64,000 nucleotides of DNA, taken from the NCBI GenBank assembly GCA_029339195.1, contig JAPTJF010000009.1, forward strand, positions 186,001 to 250,000, given 5' to 3'. This stretch comes from Micractinium sp. NFX-FRZ. Lineage: Eukaryota > Chlorophyta > Trebouxiophyceae > Chlorellales > Chlorellaceae. How positions within the stretch are numbered: the first letter of the stretch is position 1; the number at the start of each line of letters is the position of its first letter. Position numbers and translations under genes: made by a program. The notes under the pieces are model-generated. The model searched no databases, was not told the origin of the DNA, and was given only the letters and a program-made list of their open reading frames with translations. This document shows, in pieces, positions 58,117 through 64,000 of the stretch.

Positions 58117-61100
58117 ATGGCGCGCCGCACCGCCCTGGTGCTTGGCCTGCTGTGCGCCGCGGCAGGCGCCAGTGCCGCAGCCTCCCAGTTGGTCTGCACT
58201 CCAGGTGGGGTCACAGGCCTTTGTTTTCGCGGAGATGAGTAGTTGTTATCTGAATCTCCCCAACGCTTCGCTCGCAGCCAGCAGAGCCAGCCCCCTTGAC
58301 TCAGAGGCAGGCAGCCAGACAGTCACGGGCGCCGTCTGCCTGCCCTCGTCGGCCGCCCTATTTCCCCGCACCGCCTCACATGCGCGCGTTCCTGCTACCG
58401 CTACCCCATGCCCTCCTGCCTACCGCACCCCTCAGGCTCACTCAAGCTCGACCTCGTGGCTCCAGCAAACACGAGCGACCCCATTGCCAAGTGCCTGACC
58501 AGCCTGAGCATCAACATTGCAGACGACTGCTCGGTGCGCTGCTCTGCTCGGCAGCTGCTTGAACCCTCCCTGTGGTAGCAACCAGGGCAGCTGTAAATGC
58601 AGGCCTAGCGCTGCTTGGAGCGGGCTGGAAGGCCAGCGGGCGTCAGATGAGCGCTTGCCTCGTGGCTGCCTTGCCCTGCCCGGCCAGAGTGCATGCATTG
58701 CCACCATCTGCTTGCTGCTTGCTGCTCCTGGGCTGCGCTGGTGCAATGGTGTGCCCTCCCCCACACAGCCTGCCTCGCCTGCCCAGCTCTTTCCACACAG
58801 CTTGGCCAGCCACCCCGCCACCCAGCAATTGCCCTGCCCTCTACTTACTTTGTGTCGCCACACACACACACTCTCCTTGCTTGCGTTTCAGGTCTCGCTC
58901 ACCCCGCTGAGCGCCGGCGGCTCGTATGTCAACGGCCTCTGGGCAGCTGAGGGGGCAGGTGTGTACCCTCAATACCTCGAGTGCCCATCCACCCCCAGCG
59001 ACCCTGTGCCGCCGCAAGACAGCGGCGGCGCGGGCGGCAAGGCGCAGGCAGTGCGTGCGGCGGTGGTCACCGCTTTCGAGGGCTTCGTGTATGGGCTTGA
59101 AGGCGGCAAGCCCAAGCTGCCGCTAGCGGTGGACAGCATCGCTCTCTCCCCAGGCAGGGCGGTTGTCAAGCGCGGCAGTGGCGTCTCCCTGACTTATGCG
59201 ATCACAGAGGTGGGTGGGCGCACGTGTGTTTGTGCACGCAGAGGGGCAGCAGGTGGTATACTGTCGGAGGTGCGGGGGTACCGCGCCAAGAATGGTGTTG
59301 GCGCACGAATGGCCTGGCCGGGTCAGCTGCCTGACTGCTGCCTCCCTGCCTCTCTGCTCACCCTCCGGTACTGCTTCACACAGCTGCCCGCTGCTGCTGC
59401 CGCTGCCGCCCTGCAGGCCGGCGTTGCTTCCGCTGACCTGGCAACTGACGGCGGCTCGGCAATCACTGCCGTCCAGGCCTGCTCAGAGCTGTCCTCAGGC
59501 AGCACCCTAAACGGCAGCGAGGTGTGCCTGGGTGCGACAGAGGTGCACCTGCCCTGCAGCGCCGCCAGCTATGGGATCGTGGTGGGCCCGGAGACGAGCC
59601 CGCTCAAGGTCTGCTCGCTCTGCCCAGCAGGTCAGTGGGTGCACACAAGCCTGCGGGGGGGCAGGTGGGGCAGGCGGGCAGGAAGGGCAATTGGCAGGCA
59701 GGCAATTGGCAGGCAGCCAGGCAGGCGGGCAGGTGGGTGGGCAGATTCAAGCCAGCCAGGCTGACCATCCAGCAGGCAGGCACAGTTTTGAGTTGAGCGC
59801 TTGCTTAGCTGTGACAGACTGAGAGGGAACAGAGGCAGCTCTCCCACCAAGAAGAGCACAGAACTGCAGGTCACTTGCCGGCTCAATTTGTTGAGTGACC
59901 AAGGCTAACACTCTGTCACTTGCGCAGGCACGACGGGGGACGGGTACGGCTGCTCCCCCTGCCCCGCTGGCCAGACTTCGGATGTCGGCGGCGGAATGTG
60001 CCGCAAGTGTCCCCCCGGCACGTTTGCGCAAGAGGGTGAGAGGGTGGTTGTGCCATCAGGGCGTGCTGGGTGGGTGGCTTGGCAGCTTGGGATGCTTTCG
60101 GCAAGAGGAAGCTGCCCTGCCACAGCGCAGTACCCTCGAGCGCCTTACCAGCACAGCCCACTAAGCCATGTGGTGTGTTCTTCGCACGCAGGTAGCTCCA
60201 CCTGCCTGCCGTGCCCCACTGGCACCTATAGCGACAAACCCGGCGCTCCGCAGTGCAAGGAGTGGTGCGCACCCCCCTGCCTGGCCTGCATGGCACCAAC
60301 ACACGCAGCCGACGGAGCCCTGGTCATCTTGGGGCAAGCAAAACGCTTGGTCTACATGCTGACCGCCCGTGGTCCCTGTCTCCTGCCTGTGCACGCAGCC
60401 CCTCTGACTCGTTTGCCTGGATCCCAGGCAGCAGCGCCTGCCTGCGCTGCATCAACGGCGTGCCCGAGGAGTGCAAGGGCGACGACTGCGGCCCGGCGCC
60501 CTCCGCACCAGGTGGGCACAGCACAGCACAGCGCAGCGCAGCACAGCGCAGCACAGCTCAGAATGAGGCATGCGGCTGCCTGAGGGGCGCAGCAGGCACG
60601 GTACACTCGCTGCCGGCACCCTTGCCACACCACGTGGGCCTATGGGCCTGCTGTGTTCCTGTTGCAGGTCTCCAACCCTAGAGCCGCCGGCACGTGTACA
60701 TACCGTCATCAAACGCCGCTGCTGGCGCTCTTCCTGACCCCACGCCCTGTGCTTGCTGCCACTTCCACCGGTGTTGCTGCCCCGCAGGCGGCGCCATTCT
60801 GGCGTTGGGGCAGATGAAGACGTGCGGTCTGGACAACACAACAGATTTTGAGCTCAAAGCCTGGACCAAGTGTGCCTCCTGGAGGGAAGAGGCCCCAGCC
60901 CTGCAGCTGGCGCTCGCCATCTCTGGAGTGAGCTGCTGACTATGCTGCTGTGTACACTCTTGCTTGGCAGCAGTGGCCGGGGTGCCTTTTTGCGCGCCTA
61001 TGCTGTGGTGTGCATGGAAACGGGGTGCTATATGGATTTCGCCATATAACAGTACCGAAGAAGTACTGAACCGTGGTGTGCATGTGGTGTGCATGCTGTG

Positions 61101-64000
61101 CCTAATGTTGTGCCATGCGTACAGCTCAAATCACAGTGCAAGCTGCTCATGCAATCAGAATGCCCCCTTGTCTCCCCGCACCTGCACCCCCCCGTGCAGG
61201 ACTGCTCCATCCAGATCTCCCCCATCACCGACCCCTCCTGCGCCGACCCAACCGATGAGCGCGGCCACCCCTACGGCGCCATCCAACTGACCGCCTACTA
61301 CCAGACCCCCACCACAATCCGCACCCTCGTGGCTTCTGACAACCCCCGGTGAGCAGGCTGCGCTGTGCTGGCATGCCATGCACAGCATGCATGCCAGCCC
61401 ACCATGGCCCCAGCAGCCCAGCCCAGCCCAGCAGCTCCTGCCACAACCGTAGCCCGGTCTCACCGGCGGCGCCTCCCTCTGGGCGATGCCTTGCCCCTGC
61501 TTTCTTGCTGCCACTGCAGGTCGCTCATGCTTGCAATTGATCCTGTGGGGGGATCCAGCCTGGATCTGCTCTTCTTTGCAGCCACCACCGACCCAGCCTC
61601 CAGCACAGACCCCCTGCTGACCACAGCAGCTGTGAGCGTCTTCGCCCGCTGCACCTCCTGAAGGGCCACGATGCTGGCTTGTGCCCGCTGCACTTCTCTG
61701 CCTGACCCGACAGATGCAGTTGGTTTTGGCTGGGATGCAGCCAGCAGGGAGCGGTGCAGGGCGTTGAGAGCCTTCCGCGCAGGGTGTTCAGCCGCTGTGG
61801 CAGCGCGGTTGCACAACTTGCCCGCCCCCGTGTGCCTGCCCCGCTGCCTGCCTGCCCCCTGCAGGCCTGCAAGGCAGAGGCTGAGGTGGCGGGTGGCATG
61901 CTGGCTGGCCTGCCTGACAGCGGGCCCAGCGAGGATTGCCCAGAAGGCACTTACCTCTGGCCGGAGCCATCTGCCTTTGAAGGATTGGAGGCCTCGGAGG
62001 AAGCAGCGGACCTCGTGCCTGACGCCTTCTTCTGCCGGGAGTGGTGAGCCTGGGACAAGTCGCAGTTCTCTTCCAAGGGCCTGTCTGCCTAGTCTCGTGC
62101 TAGTCCCGGGGGGTGCCACTGCCAGGCCCAGCTGGTGCACTGTTGTACCCAGCGCTTCTTGCCAAGCTAACTGGCTGCCAGGAAGTTCGTCCCAGCAGCG
62201 GAGTGCCCGCCGGCCTCCCGCTGCGCAGCCTGCCCACTTCACCACCCGCTCATCGTGCTCTGCCGCTGCTGCCTGCAGCCCCGTCGGCTTCTCCTGCTCG
62301 GGAAACAACAAGACCGCCTGCCCCCCGGGTGAGCAGCCACGAGCCACGTGCATGTAATGTACGGTGCTTCTCCTGCCTCGCTGACCCCCCTGGCTTGTGC
62401 AACCCGCCTGCCCTGCCCGCCCACCTGCCAGTCCTAGCTTGCGGCCCACCGTCCACCTGGCCGCCCTCCACCATCTGCCCAGCTTCTTGACTCGTATGGT
62501 TGGCTGGTCACGCTGCAGGCACCTTCAACAGCATCCTCGGCTTGGCAGGAGACTGCACCGACTGCCCCGCTGATGGAGGGCTAACCTCCAACCCTGGCGC
62601 CTCTCAGTGCAGCGTGGAGGCGCCAGACCGGGACTGCATGCTGGCCGACACAGACGGTGAGCTTGCTGAGCTTGCAAGGAATGAAGCATAAGTGTATAAC
62701 ATGTGCTCTTGCTGATGGATGCCTGGACCCACTAGCAGACAATCGACCCAGCAAATGGGGCTTGGACCTGGCTGCGGGATGCTGCACAGGGCACTGACAC
62801 ACGAATGCAGCTGGATGGAGGTGTTGTGTTGTGGTCTAAGCTGGCCTCGCTGACCCCTCCTGCCGCCTTCTTCATCCGGGGTTGCAGGCGTGGGCATGGA
62901 GTGGGACCGGGCCGCCCAGGCGTGCCGCCCCTGCCGGGCAGGCACATCACGCGACGACACACTGAAAGCTTGTGTGGACTGGTGAGGGAGCGAGGGCGTG
63001 CACACCACTCGCAGCAGCAGGGCCAAGCGGTGTGGCCAGTGTGACGTGCAGTCCCGCACGGCCCGCATTCCCTGCAGCCCGCAGATTCACATGTACAGCA
63101 ACAGCCGCCCTTGCACCCCCTGCATGCGAGCCTCTCGCCAGCGGCTGCGCACAGACCGCACACCAGCCTGCCACCTTTGCCCCCACCTCTCACCATTCAT
63201 CACATCTGCCCTACGTGCTTGCAGCCCCGCCGGCTCCTACTCTCCCGAGGGCGCGCCCTCCTGCACGCCCTGCCCCAAGGGCCAGCACAGCCCCTCGGAC
63301 GGCCTGCCCGACCAGGAAGACATCACTGGGCTGCACTGCGTGGCCTGCCCCGAGGGCAGCCTGGCGCTCAGCTCCGGCACTGCCGGCCTCGGGGCGCGCA
63401 TCCTGCCTGGCGCCACGTATTGCGACCCCTGGTGAGCCTGCCTCTCCTGCCGTAAGCCTGCCGGTTAGGCTGTGCGCCTGCCTGGGCAGGGGTGTTAGAA
63501 TCTGTGGCCTCCTACCTGGCCCTGTGAGATTGCCGTGGCGCCGCGCGCATGCTTGCAGCAGCTGCAGCGCGGCCAGTGCACCCTGGATGACGGTGCACTT
63601 GTGGTAGCAGGCAGCTGCAGCCGGCGCTGCGACAGCAGCAGGAACAGCAGCTGCAGCAGCGCTGGCTTGCAATGTGGCGCAGATGCGCCACCAGCAGCTG
63701 CGCAGTGCCGTTGTGCCTGCTCGGTTCAAGCTCCCGTTCCGGGCCCTTGCGTGCCATTGCTTCATCTCCACCCGCCTGTCTTGCAGCCCTGCCAACACGT
63801 ACCAGGACGGGACAGATCCTGAGGCCGCCTGCATCGCGTGCCCCGAGGGCGAGTATCGGGAGCGGGATGCCACCCCAGAGAACAACGAGTGCAGGCCTCT
63901 GCCCGAAGGTGAGGATGATGCATGGGCCTGGTGCGGCTACAGTGCCTTGCTGGGACTTGCCAGGGACATGGGCACGTGGGGCAGCAAGTGGGGGCTACTC
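58117..64000 (+). CDS. Giant secreted Cys-rich protein with ephrin-receptor-like CPxG modules, paralog C (3' end missing)
   Basis: Sixteen exons in the window: 58117-58204, 58436-58533, 58892-59209, 59417-59630, 59928-60035, 60192-60264, 60399-60511, 60788-60927, 61200-61348, 61520-61631, 61865-62043, 62279-62328, 62519-62656, 62888-62981, 63225-63431, 63787-63908. They give 734 residues in frame; the gene runs off the right edge. Signal peptide 1-23 (TALVLGLLCAAAGASA). The N-terminal domain (AGGSYVNGLW, EGFVYGLEGG, VSLTYAITE), FAWIPGSSACLRCINGVPEE and central DCSIQISPITDPSCADP with TPTTIR match A and B. Exon 11 is divergent: an acidic stretch (SEDCPEGTYLWPEPSAFEGL) replaces the GGQVVG segment. 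Exon 15 fuses what are exons 15 and 16 in A and B. Intron 1 has a normal GT donor where A and B use GC. Function unknown. Confidence 0.88.
60519..60560. repeat. (CACAG/CGCAG)n repeat in paralog C intron 7
   Basis: Tandem CACAG and CGCAG pentamers right after the exon 7 donor, similar in type to the repeat at 29412-29465. Confidence 0.8.

Noticed and set aside
63079..63224. Possible extra exon in paralog C after CTGCAG at 63078, reading CPQIHMYSNSRPCTPCM
   Set aside because: Reading frame stays open to exon 15 but A and B have nothing equivalent, and direct joining of 62981 to 63225 restores the family pattern CxDWCPAGSYS. Retention cannot be fully excluded.
1..64000. Transposons, viral insertions, tRNA or rRNA genes
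   Set aside because: No reverse transcriptase, integrase or transposase signature, no terminal repeats with target duplications, and no cloverleaf or conserved rRNA stretch was seen on either strand.

Overview
The window reads as nuclear DNA of a green alga, most probably a Chlorella-like trebouxiophyte. It is strongly GC-rich. Every gene is split into many short exons by GT...CAG introns, mostly with GTGAGT/GTGCGT-type donors, and at least five introns have GC donors. Chlorophyte-type TGTAA polyadenylation motifs follow several stop codons. Two products point to a plastid: a MEP-pathway IspE kinase and a small transit-peptide-bearing membrane protein. I found no rRNA, tRNA, CRISPR array or intact transposon. 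All exon models were built by hand and close in frame from start to stop, which is the main evidence for them.

Layout. (1) 1-628 (-): 5' end of a secreted Cys-rich protein (paralog D). (2) 1207-5190 (-): phosphomannomutase, 9 exons. (3) 6575-11125 (+): ER J-protein/thioredoxin fusion ending in REEL, 11 exons. (4) 11860-23832 (+): sn-1-specific diacylglycerol lipase, 34 exons, 1414 aa. (5) 25238-26889 (-): 149-aa plastid-type membrane protein of unknown function, 5 exons. (6) 27106-30371 (-): IspE, 8 exons. (7) 30730-32720 (+): low-molecular-weight phosphotyrosine-phosphatase homologue whose catalytic Cys position is Ser, 4 exons. (8-10) 33808-45178, 46313-57371 and 58117-beyond 64000 (+): a head-to-tail array of three giant secreted Cys-rich paralogs (A, B, C), paralogous to D.

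The left two thirds are ordinary housekeeping and signalling genes: mannose activation for glycosylation, ER protein folding, lipid signalling and isoprenoid synthesis. The right third and the extreme left edge belong to the Cys-rich family. These proteins have a signal peptide, an N-terminal domain I cannot name, an uninterrupted central domain, and long runs of CPxG modules resembling ephrin-receptor-like (GCC2/GCC3) repeats, roughly one or a few modules per exon. I see no membrane anchor, so they are probably extracellular or wall proteins.

The most unusual sequence-level signal is that introns of at least five unrelated genes contain imperfect tandem copies of the neighbouring exon edge together with its splice site. 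Three of these copies are in frame with the real exon and could give alternative protein segments. This pattern fits intron growth or gain by tandem duplication and is worth testing genome-wide.
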